Source: Pseudomonas sp. DNDY-54 (lineage in GTDB: Bacteria; Pseudomonadota; Gammaproteobacteria; Pseudomonadales; Pseudomonadaceae). From it: a stretch of 64,000 bases of DNA. The first letter of the stretch is position 1; the number at the start of each line of letters is the position of its first letter. Positions 34,753-42,671 of the stretch are shown here, piece by piece. The stretch is from contig NZ_CP082271.1 of assembly GCF_019880365.1 (NCBI RefSeq), positions 496,001 to 560,000 on the forward strand, read 5' to 3'. The notes under the pieces are model-generated. The model had not been told where the DNA came from and made no database searches. It worked only from the letters and a program-made list of their open reading frames with translations. Made by a program: the position numbers and the translations under genes.

Positions 34753-34938
34753 CTCGGTCCCCTGGCTCGTATTTCAAGGCTCAGGGGATATGACCCTCGA
34801 TCACTCGTTTCGTTGACTCATAATCGCAGGCGTCCGTTCTCGCTTCGTCTCACTGCAGGTTTATAAGTGGGCGGTCTGTGGCATCATTTAGCCACTAAGA
34901 GGCTCAGTCGAGCTTCCAGCCGCCTGAGAAAAACGCCC

Positions 34939-35118
34939 ATGAACCAACATGCCATGCCCGTATTGATCGCGTTCTTGAGCGTAGCGGGTATAGCGGCCTT
35001 TTTGCTGCGCCGCGCATTTACGGAGTTGAACGTGCAACGGCTGAAGAGTCGAGCCGATGCATGTCCGGCCACGTCCAGTCCGGACGGGAAAACGGGTGGA
35101 GAGCCTAAAACAATGTGA
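34939..35118 (+). CDS. Possible small membrane protein, 59 residues
   Basis: From ATG 34939 a 59-residue product begins MNQHAMPVLIAFLSVAGIAAFLL, a good single membrane segment, followed by a basic stretch (RRAFTELNVQRLKSRADAC) and a polar tail. This gives an inside-positive topology plausible for a tiny membrane protein. The ribosome site is weak (GAGAAAA). The frame is open upstream to 34867. I do not recognise it and rate it uncertain. Confidence 0.35.
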   Translation: MNQHAMPVLIAFLSVAGIAAFLLRRAFTELNVQRLKSRADACPATSSPDGKTGGEPKTM

Positions 35119-35235
35119 GCACCGTTCGAGCGCTGCCGGACGGCAATCACTGCGTAGCCGCGGTTGGCCCTGACGCTATGCGATGGTTGTATCAGTGCCG
35201 CTGTGCTGGTCATATCAGCCAATTGCACAGGACAA

Positions 35236-35262
35236 AGAAAAAGCCGCGCAATGCGCGGCTTT
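35236..35262 (-). terminator. Terminator behind the tRNA gene
   Basis: AGCCGCGC (35242-35249) pairs with GCGCGGCT (35253-35260) around a three-base loop; on the minus strand it is followed by TTTTTC. It lies a few bases beyond the CCA end of the tRNA gene. Confidence 0.85.
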
Positions 35263-35267
35263 GGAGT

Positions 35268-35344
35268 TGGTGGGCCCACACGGACTCGAACCGTGGACCA
35301 AAGGATTATGAGTCCTCTGCTCTAACCAACTGAGCTATAGGCCC
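35268..35344 (-). tRNA. tRNA with CAU anticodon, probably tRNA-Ile2 (alternatively elongator tRNA-Met)
   Basis: A full cloverleaf of 77 bases with encoded CCA. Acceptor 5' arm GGGCCTA, D arm AGCTCAGTTGGTTAGAGC, anticodon loop CTCATAA, T arm GGTTCGAGTCC. The anticodon CAU is shared by methionine tRNAs and by tRNA-Ile2, where C34 is changed to lysidine. The acceptor pairs C4-G69 and C5-G68 are those that favour the lysidine enzyme TilS in E. coli; elongator tRNA-Met of E. coli starts GGCTACG and lacks them. It has no initiator features (no C1-A72 mismatch). It lies about 120 bases downstream of rpoD, on the same strand. Confidence 0.95.
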
Positions 35345-35431
35345 TCAGAGGCCGGCGGATTATACCGGGGCTGTTGCGCGTGCGCCAAGTGAAGCTCAAC
35401 GTACGTTGTTGATTTATCTAATGCTGAATGC

Positions 35432-35457
35432 AAAACCCCCGGCGTGAGCCGGGGGTT
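35432..35457 (-). terminator. rpoD terminator
   Basis: AACCCCCGGC (35434-35443) pairs with GCCGGGGGTT (35448-35457) around GTGA; on the minus strand it is followed by TTTTG. It begins just behind the rpoD stop codon. Confidence 0.9.
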
Positions 35458-35462
35458 CTGGT

Positions 35463-37316
35463 TTACTCGTCGAGGAAGGAGCGCAGATGCTCGCTTCTCG
35501 TCGGGTGGCGCAGCTTGCGTAGCGCCTTGGCTTCTATCTGCCGGATCCGCTCACGTGTGACATCGAACTGTTTACCGACTTCCTCGAGGGTGTGGTCGGT
35601 GTTCATATCGATGCCGAAGCGCATGCGCAGTACCTTGGCTTCGCGGGCAGTGAGGCCGGAGAGGACTTCGCGAGTGGCTTCCTTGAGGCTCTCCACGGTC
35701 GCCACGTCGATTGGCGATTGCATGGCGGAGTCTTCAATGAAGTCGCCCAGGTGCGAGTCTTCGTCGTCACCGATCGGGGTTTCCATGGAGATCGGCTCTT
35801 TGGCGATCTTCAGGACCTTGCGGATCTTGTCCTCGGGCATTTCCATGCGCTCGCCAAGCTCCTCAGGGGTGGGTTCGCGACCCATTTCCTGCAGCATCTG
35901 ACGGGAGATGCGGTTGAGCTTGTTGATCGTCTCGATCATGTGTACCGGGATACGGATGGTCCGCGCCTGGTCAGCAATGGAGCGAGTGATTGCCTGGCGA
36001 ATCCACCAGGTCGCATAGGTCGAGAACTTGTAGCCGCGACGGTATTCGAACTTGTCCACCGCCTTCATCAGGCCGATGTTGCCTTCCTGAATCAGGTCGA
36101 GGAACTGCAGGCCGCGGTTGGTGTACTTCTTGGCGATGGAGATGACCAGACGTAGGTTCGCCTCGACCATCTCTTTTTTCGCCCGGCGAGCCTTGGCTTC
36201 ACCGATGGACATGCGGCGGTTGATGTCCTTGATGTCGGCAATAGCCAACACACACTCTTCTTCCAGCGCGAGCAGCTTTTGCTGACAACGCTGAATGTCT
36301 TCCTTGCGTGCGGCGATCGCTTCGGCGTACTTGCCTTTGCCGCTGGCCAGCTTATCGGCCCAGCCCAGGTCAGTTTCGTTGTTCGGGAACTGGCGCAGGA
36401 AGTCAGCGCGCGGCATACGTGCATCGCGGACACAGATCTGCATGATGGCGCGTTCCTGGGCGCGAATCTGGCTCAGGGCACTGCGTACACGCTCAACCAA
36501 CGCATCGTACTGCTTGGGAATGAGCTTGATCGGCATGAACAGTGTAGCCAGTTCTTGCAGGGCATCTGTCGCCTGCTGGCTGCCACGGCCGTGTTTCTTC
36601 AGGGCTTTCTTGGCGACGTCCAATTGTTCGGCAACGGCACCGAAGCGAACGCGAGCGACTTCTGGATCCGGGCCGCCATCGCCTTCTTCCTCGTCGTCGG
36701 AATCGTCGTCTTCCTCGTCGTCCTTATCATCGCCAGCCGGCTTCGCCGCCGCCTGAGGTGTGACGGGCTCGACTTCCTGCTGCGGGCCGGCTGCGCCGTC
36801 GTCGTCAGGGTCGATATAACCGCTAAGAATGTCAGAGAGGCGACCGCCTTCGGTGGTGACGCGCTCGTAGTCAGCGAGAATGCTGTCCACAGTGCCCGGA
36901 AAATGGGCAATGGCGCTCATCACCTCTCGAATGCCTTCCTCGATGCGTTTGGCGATTTCGATCTCGCCTTCGCGGGTAAGCAGTTCGACGGTGCCCATTT
37001 CACGCATATACATGCGTACGGGATCGGTAGTGCGGCCGATGTCAGTTTCAACAGCGGCAAGCGCCGCTGCCGCTTCTTCGGCTGCGGCTTCATCGGTATC
37101 GGCTTCGGCCAGCAACAGGGCATCGGCATCCGGGGCAACCTCGAATACATTGATACCCATGTCGTTGATCATGCGAATGATGTCTTCCACCTGTTCCGGA
37201 TCGGAAATATCCTCCGGTAGGTGGTCATTGACCTCGGCGTAAGTCAGGTAACCCTGCTCACGGCCACGCTGGATCAATTCTTTGAGACGGGACTGCTGTT
37301 GCGCTTTTCCGGACAT
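35463..37316 (-). CDS. rpoD: RNA polymerase sigma factor RpoD (sigma-70)
   Basis: Primary sigma factor, 617 residues. Region 1.1 is at the N terminus (LKELIQRGREQGYLTYAEVNDHLP). A very acidic non-conserved stretch follows (about 195-220, DDEEDDDSDDEEEGDGG). Regions 2.3-2.4 (FSTYATWWIRQAITRSIADQ split over residues near 425) bind the -10 box, region 3 has RIPVHMIETINKLNR and region 4.2 ends with the helix-turn-helix LEEVGKQFDVTRERIRQIEAK. It is the last gene of the rpsU-dnaG-rpoD macromolecular synthesis cluster, and is separated from dnaG by 219 bases that hold a repeat element. Confidence 0.98.
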   Translation of the reverse strand: MSGKAQQQSRLKELIQRGREQGYLTYAEVNDHLPEDISDPEQVEDIIRMINDMGINVFEVAPDADALLLAEADTDEAAAEEAAAALAAVETDIGRTTDPVRMYMREMGTVELLTREGEIEIAKRIEEGIREVMSAIAHFPGTVDSILADYERVTTEGGRLSDILSGYIDPDDDGAAGPQQEVEPVTPQAAAKPAGDDKDDEEDDDSDDEEEGDGGPDPEVARVRFGAVAEQLDVAKKALKKHGRGSQQATDALQELATLFMPIKLIPKQYDALVERVRSALSQIRAQERAIMQICVRDARMPRADFLRQFPNNETDLGWADKLASGKGKYAEAIAARKEDIQRCQQKLLALEEECVLAIADIKDINRRMSIGEAKARRAKKEMVEANLRLVISIAKKYTNRGLQFLDLIQEGNIGLMKAVDKFEYRRGYKFSTYATWWIRQAITRSIADQARTIRIPVHMIETINKLNRISRQMLQEMGREPTPEELGERMEMPEDKIRKVLKIAKEPISMETPIGDDEDSHLGDFIEDSAMQSPIDVATVESLKEATREVLSGLTAREAKVLRMRFGIDMNTDHTLEEVGKQFDVTRERIRQIEAKALRKLRHPTRSEHLRSFLDE

Positions 37317-37407
37317 ATAACCCTATCCACTGACGGTTCTGGCGGGCTGAAAACAAGCTGAGCATTATAGCTGAGCAGGGACCTCACGCGCCAGTTGAGG
37401 TCGATTT

Positions 37408-37548
37408 AGGGCGCCTCTACAAACTATCTGCGTTGGCAATACTGCGTCAAAAACAGGCTTGGACTGCTCATTTAGACCACTAAACTCCGCGTCCTCGCCT
37501 GTTTTTTCCTTGTCTTGCCTGCCTCGCCTACGTTTTTAGAGGAGCCCT
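37408..37548. repeat. 141-bp inverted-repeat (MITE-like) element between dnaG and rpoD
   Basis: The ends are near-perfect terminal inverted repeats: AGGGCGCCTCTACAAAC (37408-37424) and its counterpart at 37532-37548, 15 of 17 positions matching. Nested inside are AAAAACAGGC (37449-37458) with GCCTGTTTTT (37497-37506), and a central TTTAG-ACCA-CTAAA (37471-37484). The whole element can therefore fold as one long hairpin. It contains no gene. I associate such elements with repeated intergenic sequences of the P. stutzeri group, but copy number cannot be tested here. Its right end overlaps the 3' end of dnaG, so the dnaG stop codon and last three codons lie inside the repeat. Confidence 0.7.
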
Positions 37549-39455
37549 ATAGCGGGTGTTAAGTTGCGATTTAGCAGGTTGCGCAGCTGCTCCTTTTCTT
37601 CTGCGCTGAGGTCGCCTTGGCGAGCCTTGCGTAGCAACGTTTCGAGGCTGCGCTCGCGTTGTCGGGTGGCAAGGCTTGTTATGGTGTCGAAAAACTGTTG
37701 TTCAAGGTTATCGGCCGAGATTAGCCATTCTTTCTCAGCAAGTGCCCGTAAAAGGCGCCCTTGGTCGGTTCCATGCCAGCGTGCAATCAATTGCAGGCTG
37801 CGCAGCTTCGGATTCTTTTGCAGTGTGCCGAGAAGTGCGACGAGTAACTGCGCGTATGTGTCGTCTTCCGCCGCAAAGTGGCTGACATCTTCGACCTTCT
37901 GCGCAAGCTCCGGGTGATGCAGCAGCGTGCGCAGCGTAGTCAGTGCCGGTGGTTCTACCGTTGACGATGTTCTCGGTGCACGTGATCTTAAGTCTGGACG
38001 CTGGCCGGGCTTTTTCCAGTCTTTCTTCCACTCTTTCTTGCCGCTTTGCTTCTTTGGGGTCGCCTCTGGTGGCGCGTAATAGTCGTCTTCGCTTCCGGGG
38101 CTGGTGTCGTAATAGACGTTGTCATCGTATTGCGGGGCGGCGTGCGCCGGCGCGGCACTCATCTGCTGAAGCGCTTCGCTATGCAGGCCGGTGATCTCTC
38201 CGAGGCGCTGACGCATCAATGCGCGCAGGTTGGCGCCAGGTATTTTTTCGATGAGCGGCGCGGCCAGCGTGGCCAGATGGGCCTTGCCTTCCAGCGAGCG
38301 CGGATCTGCTTCTTCGCAAAGCTGCTGGAAGAAGTAGTCGGCCAGCGGCTGAGCGTGTTGCTGTATTCGTGCCCTGAAGGCGTCGGTGCCTTCGCTGCGT
38401 ACCAGCGTATCCGGGTCTTCGCCGTCTGGAAGGAAAAGGAAGCGCGCTCGTCGCCCGTCCTGAAGGTTGGGTAGCGCTGACTCCAATGCGCGCCAGGCGG
38501 CCTTGCGGCCTGCTGCGTCACCGTCGAAACAGAACAGCACGCTGGGTACGATGCGATAGAGGCGCTTGAGATGCTCGTCGCTCGTAGCGGTGCCCAGCGT
38601 GGCGACGGCGTTGCGCAGGCCCTGTTGTGCCAGTGCGATGACATCCATATAGCCTTCAACGACCATGATTTCGTCCAGGTCGCGGCTGGCTTTGCGTGCT
38701 TCGTAAAGGCCGTATAGCTCCTGGCCTTTGTGGAAAACCGGCGTTTCCGGTGAGTTGAGGTACTTGGGCTTGTCATCGCCAAGTACTCGGCCGCCAAACG
38801 CAATAACGCGTCCGCGGCTGTCCCGTATGGGGAACATCACTCTGTCACGAAACCGGTCATAGCTTCTGCCGGTCTCGGCATTTTCAATCAGCAAGCCCGC
38901 GTCAATCATTGCTTTCTGTTGAAGGGCGTCACCACCCAGGTGCTTTAACAGATTGTCCCAGCCGGGGGGCGCGAAACCGAGACCGAAATCCCTGGCAATG
39001 ACGCCGGACAGTCCCCGGCCCTTGAGGTATTCCACTGCAGCCTTGCGTGCAGGGTGTCCCTTTAGCGCCTGTCGATAGTAGGTGGCAGCCGATTCGAGCA
39101 GCGGGTAGAGCGGAGAGTCCACAGGCTGGCGAGGCTTGCGCCCTGGGCCGCTTTCTCCGCGTGGAACCTCCATGCCTGCTCGCTTGGCCAGTTCCTCGAC
39201 CGCCTGGGGGAATTCCAGGCTGTCGTGATCCATGATGAAGCCGAGTGCATTGCCGCCGGCGCCGCAACCGAAGCAGTAGTAGAACTGCTTGTCCGGGCTG
39301 ACGCTGAAGGAGGGCGTCTTTTCCTTGTGAAAGGGGCAGCACGCCGTGTAATTCTTGCCCGCTTTTTTCATTTGGATGCGCGAACTCACCACTTCGACGA
39401 TGTCGGAGCGGTTGAGCAGATCATCAATGAAGGATTGCGGGATCAAGCCGGCCAT
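37536..39455 (-). CDS. dnaG: DNA primase
   Basis: Makes RNA primers for replication. The 639-residue protein has an N-terminal CHC2 zinc finger (CCPFHKEKTPSF and CFGCG), a Toprim core with the metal-binding VEGYMDV and FCFDGDAAGRKA, and a C-terminal helicase-binding domain (from about 490). The final codons GLL and the TAA stop are part of the terminal inverted repeat of the element at 37408-37548, so the natural C terminus may have been altered by insertion. rpsU lies upstream behind a terminator. Confidence 0.97.
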   Translation of the reverse strand: MAGLIPQSFIDDLLNRSDIVEVVSSRIQMKKAGKNYTACCPFHKEKTPSFSVSPDKQFYYCFGCGAGGNALGFIMDHDSLEFPQAVEELAKRAGMEVPRGESGPGRKPRQPVDSPLYPLLESAATYYRQALKGHPARKAAVEYLKGRGLSGVIARDFGLGFAPPGWDNLLKHLGGDALQQKAMIDAGLLIENAETGRSYDRFRDRVMFPIRDSRGRVIAFGGRVLGDDKPKYLNSPETPVFHKGQELYGLYEARKASRDLDEIMVVEGYMDVIALAQQGLRNAVATLGTATSDEHLKRLYRIVPSVLFCFDGDAAGRKAAWRALESALPNLQDGRRARFLFLPDGEDPDTLVRSEGTDAFRARIQQHAQPLADYFFQQLCEEADPRSLEGKAHLATLAAPLIEKIPGANLRALMRQRLGEITGLHSEALQQMSAAPAHAAPQYDDNVYYDTSPGSEDDYYAPPEATPKKQSGKKEWKKDWKKPGQRPDLRSRAPRTSSTVEPPALTTLRTLLHHPELAQKVEDVSHFAAEDDTYAQLLVALLGTLQKNPKLRSLQLIARWHGTDQGRLLRALAEKEWLISADNLEQQFFDTITSLATRQRERSLETLLRKARQGDLSAEEKEQLRNLLNRNLTPAIGLL

Positions 39456-39493
39456 AGGGGTATGAGAATACGCTCGCAGTGTTCAGGCCGGAA

Positions 39494-39536
39494 TGAAAAA
39501 AACTCCGACCATTCGCCGGCCGGCGAAGCGGAGTCT
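39494..39536 (-). terminator. Terminator between rpsU and dnaG
   Basis: A strong hairpin: the perfect 16-base palindrome TTCGCCGGCCGGCGAA (39512-39527) is enclosed by ACTCCG (from 39501) and CGGAGT (to about 39535). On the minus strand a run of seven T follows. It fits the partial terminator known between rpsU and dnaG in the E. coli macromolecular synthesis operon, which lowers dnaG expression. Confidence 0.85.
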
Positions 39537-39548
39537 TTTCCAAATGCA

Positions 39549-39570
39549 AAGCCCGGCTTTGGCCGGGCTT
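39549..39570 (-). terminator. Second stem-loop behind rpsU
   Basis: AAGCCCGGC (39549-39557) pairs with GCCGGGCTT (39562-39570) around TTTG; on the minus strand TTTGCATTT follows. It lies between the rpsU stop and the larger terminator, making a tandem pair. Confidence 0.65.
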
Positions 39571-39593
39571 GAAGCAGCGTCAGCAGTACTGGA

Positions 39594-39809
39594 TCAGTAC
39601 AGGCGAACGCTGCGGCGCTGTTCGCGCTGCACTTTCTTGGCGTGACGCTTAACTGCGGCAGCGGCTTTACGCTTGCGCTCGGCAGTAGGCTTTTCGTAGA
39701 ACTCACGGCTGCGGACTTCGGCCAGAACACCGGCCTTTTCGCAAGAGCGCTTGAAGCGACGCAGAGCTACGTCGAATGGTTCGTTCTCTTTGACTTTAAC
39801 GTTGGGCAT
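39594..39809 (-). CDS. rpsU: 30S ribosomal protein S21
   Basis: A 71-residue, very basic ribosomal protein starting MPNVKVKENEPFDVALRRFKR and ending RRSVRLY. It is the full family length. S21 helps mRNA base-pairing at the start of translation. It is the first gene of the rpsU-dnaG-rpoD cluster and divergent from tsaD, with about 200 bases between the two starts that must hold both promoters. Confidence 0.97.
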   Translation of the reverse strand: MPNVKVKENEPFDVALRRFKRSCEKAGVLAEVRSREFYEKPTAERKRKAAAAVKRHAKKVQREQRRSVRLY

Positions 39810-40006
39810 CCAGGACGTACCTTCACTTGTTTACCGGTTACAACGCGCTTCGGCAAATATCGCGAGCACGCTGGTTTTAAGGGTTGCGGATGTTAACGCC
39901 TTGCCGCTTGGAATGCAAAGCCCCCTGATCGAAAAGCGCTGGTCGGTCGCTAGGCCCGGCGATTAATATGCGCGGCTTCATTCGCTTCTTTGAAAGGGTC
40001 GTGCCC

Positions 40007-41032
40007 ATGCTGGTGCTGGGGCTGGAAACTTCATGTGATGAAACTGGCGTCGCGCTCTATGACAGCGAGCAAGGGCTGCTGGCTGATGCATTGTTCAGTC
40101 AGATCGACCTGCACCGCGTCTATGGCGGCGTCGTGCCTGAGCTGGCCTCGCGCGATCACGTCAAGCGCATGCTGCCGCTGATCCGTCAGGTGCTTGCCGA
40201 GGCCGGGCGCGAATCCAGCGACATCGATGCGGTTGCCTACACGGCGGGCCCCGGTCTGGTTGGTGCCTTGCTGGTCGGTGCGTCCTGTGCGCAGGCGATG
40301 GCCTTTGCCTGGGGCGTGCCGGCAGTGGGTGTGCATCATATGGAAGGTCATCTGCTGGCGCCGATGCTTGAAGCGCAGCCGCCATCGTTTCCCTTCGTGG
40401 CATTGCTGGTCTCCGGCGGTCATACGCAGCTGGTCAGGGTCGATGGCATCGGTCGCTACGAACTCTTGGGCGAGTCGGTGGACGACGCCGCCGGTGAGGC
40501 GTTCGACAAAACGGCGAAGCTGATGGGGCTGCGTTACCCAGGTGGTCCTGAAATCGCCCTGCTCGCCGAGCGAGGCACCCCGGGCCGCTTCCTCTTTCCT
40601 CGCCCCATGACCGATCGGCCGGGACTGGATTTCAGCTTTAGCGGACTTAAAACCTCCACGCTCACGACTTGGCAGCAATGCCGTAACGCCGGTGACGACG
40701 GCGAACAGACCCGTTGTGACATTGCCTTGGCGTTTCAGCAGGCGGTGGTCGAAACGCTGACCATCAAATGCCGACGCGCTTTGCAGCAGACGGGCTTGAA
40801 CAGTCTGGTCATCGCGGGCGGTGTGAGCGCCAACCTCGCATTACGTCAAAGCCTCGAAGCCATGCTCGGAGAGCTGAAGGGACAGGTGTTTTATGCACGG
40901 CCACGTTTCTGTACCGACAATGGTGCGATGATCGCGTACGCCGGCTGCCAGCGATTGATGGCCGGGCAGCGGGACGGGCCGGAGATTTCCGTGCAGGCAC
41001 GCTGGCCGATGGAGACGCTGGCGGCGTTATGA
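40007..41032 (+). CDS. tsaD: tRNA N6-threonylcarbamoyladenosine synthase subunit TsaD
   Basis: Transfers the threonylcarbamoyl group to A37 of ANN-reading tRNAs with TsaB and TsaE. The 341-residue product begins MLVLGLETSCDETGVALYD and shows the metal-binding histidines in VHHMEGHLL, ALLVSGGHTQL, and the nucleotide site GGVSANLALR. ATG 40007 gives the normal family start and follows AAAGGG (39993-39998); the frame opens at 39968 but those 13 extra residues are not found in relatives I know. Divergent from rpsU. Confidence 0.96.
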   Translation: MLVLGLETSCDETGVALYDSEQGLLADALFSQIDLHRVYGGVVPELASRDHVKRMLPLIRQVLAEAGRESSDIDAVAYTAGPGLVGALLVGASCAQAMAFAWGVPAVGVHHMEGHLLAPMLEAQPPSFPFVALLVSGGHTQLVRVDGIGRYELLGESVDDAAGEAFDKTAKLMGLRYPGGPEIALLAERGTPGRFLFPRPMTDRPGLDFSFSGLKTSTLTTWQQCRNAGDDGEQTRCDIALAFQQAVVETLTIKCRRALQQTGLNSLVIAGGVSANLALRQSLEAMLGELKGQVFYARPRFCTDNGAMIAYAGCQRLMAGQRDGPEISVQARWPMETLAAL

Positions 41033-41044
41033 GCCGCTTGCTGC

Positions 41045-41614
41045 TTAGAAGTGCCGCTCTGTACCCGCAAGCAGGCTGCGGAGGTTGTTCCGGTGACGCC
41101 AGACGATCAGGCTGCCCAGCAGTGCCATCGGCCAGAGCGCGTCAGGTTGTTTCCAGGCCAGAAAGGGCAGGCATAGCGGTAATGCGGCAAGCGCAGCAAT
41201 CGAGCTGGTGCGGGTCACCTTGAATGCCACCAGCCAGATGGTCAGCGCGAGTAGCGCGGTCGGCGGGTGCAGGCCGAGCAGGGCGCCCGCAGCAGTGGCC
41301 ACACCCTTGCCGCCGCGAAAGCGGAAGTACAAGGGGTAGAGGTGACCCAATACGGCCGCTAGCGCTATCCAGGCTTGTTGCTGCACGGACATGCCGAGGG
41401 TGGCGGCAAGCAGCACAGGAAACAGGCCCTTGAGCAGATCGCCGAATAGCGTGCCAATGGCCAGCCCTTTGCCGGCGAGCCGCAGCATATTGGTGGCGCC
41501 GGGGTTGCCGGAGCCGCTGGCGCGTGGGTCAGGTGCGCCTGTCAGGCGACTGAGTAGAATGGCGAATGACAGTGAACCGGTCAGATAGGCGAGCAGTGTC
41601 AGTTGCCAGAACAT
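41045..41614 (-). CDS. plsY: Glycerol-3-phosphate acyltransferase PlsY
   Basis: Inner-membrane enzyme that acylates glycerol 3-phosphate with acyl-phosphate, the first phospholipid step. The 189-residue protein has about five to seven helices and the three family motifs: SGSGNPGATNMLR, RFRGGKGVATAAG and the C-terminal IVWRHRNNLRSLL. ATG 41614 matches relatives; ATG 41623 is three codons upstream in frame. It is convergent with tsaD (12 bases apart) and divergent from folB, so the two starts lie only 75 bases apart. Confidence 0.94.
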   Translation of the reverse strand: MFWQLTLLAYLTGSLSFAILLSRLTGAPDPRASGSGNPGATNMLRLAGKGLAIGTLFGDLLKGLFPVLLAATLGMSVQQQAWIALAAVLGHLYPLYFRFRGGKGVATAAGALLGLHPPTALLALTIWLVAFKVTRTSSIAALAALPLCLPFLAWKQPDALWPMALLGSLIVWRHRNNLRSLLAGTERHF

Positions 41615-41689
41615 GGCATCCATCCGGGGCAAGGAGCTCCTGAGTCTAACGGCGTGCAGCGACATTGTCCTGCTGCGGGAGAGAGTGGC

Positions 41690-42043
41690 TTGGATACAGT
41701 TTTCATCGAAGGCCTGGAAGTGGATACGCTGATTGGCGCCTATGATTGGGAGCGCGGCATTCGGCAGTGTCTGCGTCTGGATCTGAACCTTGGTTGGGAT
41801 ATACGACCGGCCGCAGAGAATGACGAGCTGAGCAAGGCGTTGGACTACGCACAAGTGACGGCCGCCATCGACCAGTTCGCTCGCGCGTCACGCTTCGAGC
41901 TGGTGGAGACGTTCGCCGAGCGGTTGGCTGCCACGCTGATGAGTCGATTCGGCATCCCTTGGCTGCGGCTACGCGTCACCAAGCCGGGCGTCAATACGCG
42001 CGCATCGGCCCTGGGCGTGGAGATCGAACGCGGATGCCGCTGA
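41690..42043 (+). CDS. folB: Dihydroneopterin aldolase
   Basis: Folate pathway enzyme; cleaves 7,8-dihydroneopterin to 6-hydroxymethyl-dihydropterin. The 117-residue protein starts at TTG 41690 (DTVFIEGLEVDTLIGAYDWER), which matches the Pseudomonas FolB start and is preceded by GGGAGAG; the frame upstream to ATG 41603 adds 29 unrelated residues. ALDYAQV and LVETFAERLA carry the substrate-binding tyrosine and glutamate, RVTKPG the catalytic lysine. folK overlaps its 3' end by 10 bases. Confidence 0.92.
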   Translation: MDTVFIEGLEVDTLIGAYDWERGIRQCLRLDLNLGWDIRPAAENDELSKALDYAQVTAAIDQFARASRFELVETFAERLAATLMSRFGIPWLRLRVTKPGVNTRASALGVEIERGCR

Positions 42044-42582
42044 CACGCGTACTGCTCGGCCTCGGCAGTAATAACCGCCGCGAACAGAACCTGACCGCCG
42101 GTCTCGATGCGCTGGAGGAGCTGCTCGGCGACCTGCGCTGCTCGCCGGTTTTTGAAAGCCATGCGGTCGGGTACAAGGGCGACAATTTCTATAATCTGGT
42201 CGTTTGCGGAACCACTGAGCTGCCGCTGATGGAATTGGACCGTCGCCTGAAGTTCATCGAAGCGGACAATGGTCGCTATGCACCGGACCGCAAAGGCTTG
42301 CCACTGGATATCGACGTGTTGATGTACGACGATCTGGTGGGCAACTTTCACGGCCTGCGGCTGCCGAGACCGGAGACGCTGAAAAATGCGTTCGTGCTCT
42401 GGCCGCTGGCGCTACTGGTGCCGGACGTTATGCACCCCGGCGTTGGCCGGAGCTTCGCAGAGCTCTGGCGGGATTCGGTTATCGCACAGCAGCTATGGCC
42501 GGTGCCGTTTCGTTGGCGCGGAAAAGAACTGACGCCAGCTACGCTGCTGCCGCCCAGTCCCAGTCCCAGTCCCAGACCCTAA
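42034..42582 (+). CDS. folK: 2-amino-4-hydroxy-6-hydroxymethyldihydropteridine pyrophosphokinase
   Basis: Adds pyrophosphate from ATP to the FolB product. The 182-residue protein begins MPLTRVLLGLGSNNRREQNL, has the HPPK-type PLDIDVLMYDD and the LRLPRPE block (HP/RP motif). It ends in a low-complexity tail PSPSPSPRP encoded by a CCCAGT hexamer array at 42553-42576. ATG 42034 overlaps folB by 10 bases, so the two are coupled. Pseudomonas genomes often have a second folK next to panB, and this copy may be a divergent paralogue. Convergent with cca. Confidence 0.88.
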   Translation: MPLTRVLLGLGSNNRREQNLTAGLDALEELLGDLRCSPVFESHAVGYKGDNFYNLVVCGTTELPLMELDRRLKFIEADNGRYAPDRKGLPLDIDVLMYDDLVGNFHGLRLPRPETLKNAFVLWPLALLVPDVMHPGVGRSFAELWRDSVIAQQLWPVPFRWRGKELTPATLLPPSPSPSPRP

Positions 42583-42671
42583 CCGGCAAGCTTGCGGCCT
42601 GTGTGGAATGCCATCGAGCGCCGCGCAGCCATGGCGTCTCACACCACACACGCCTGACACCTACGCCGTAA

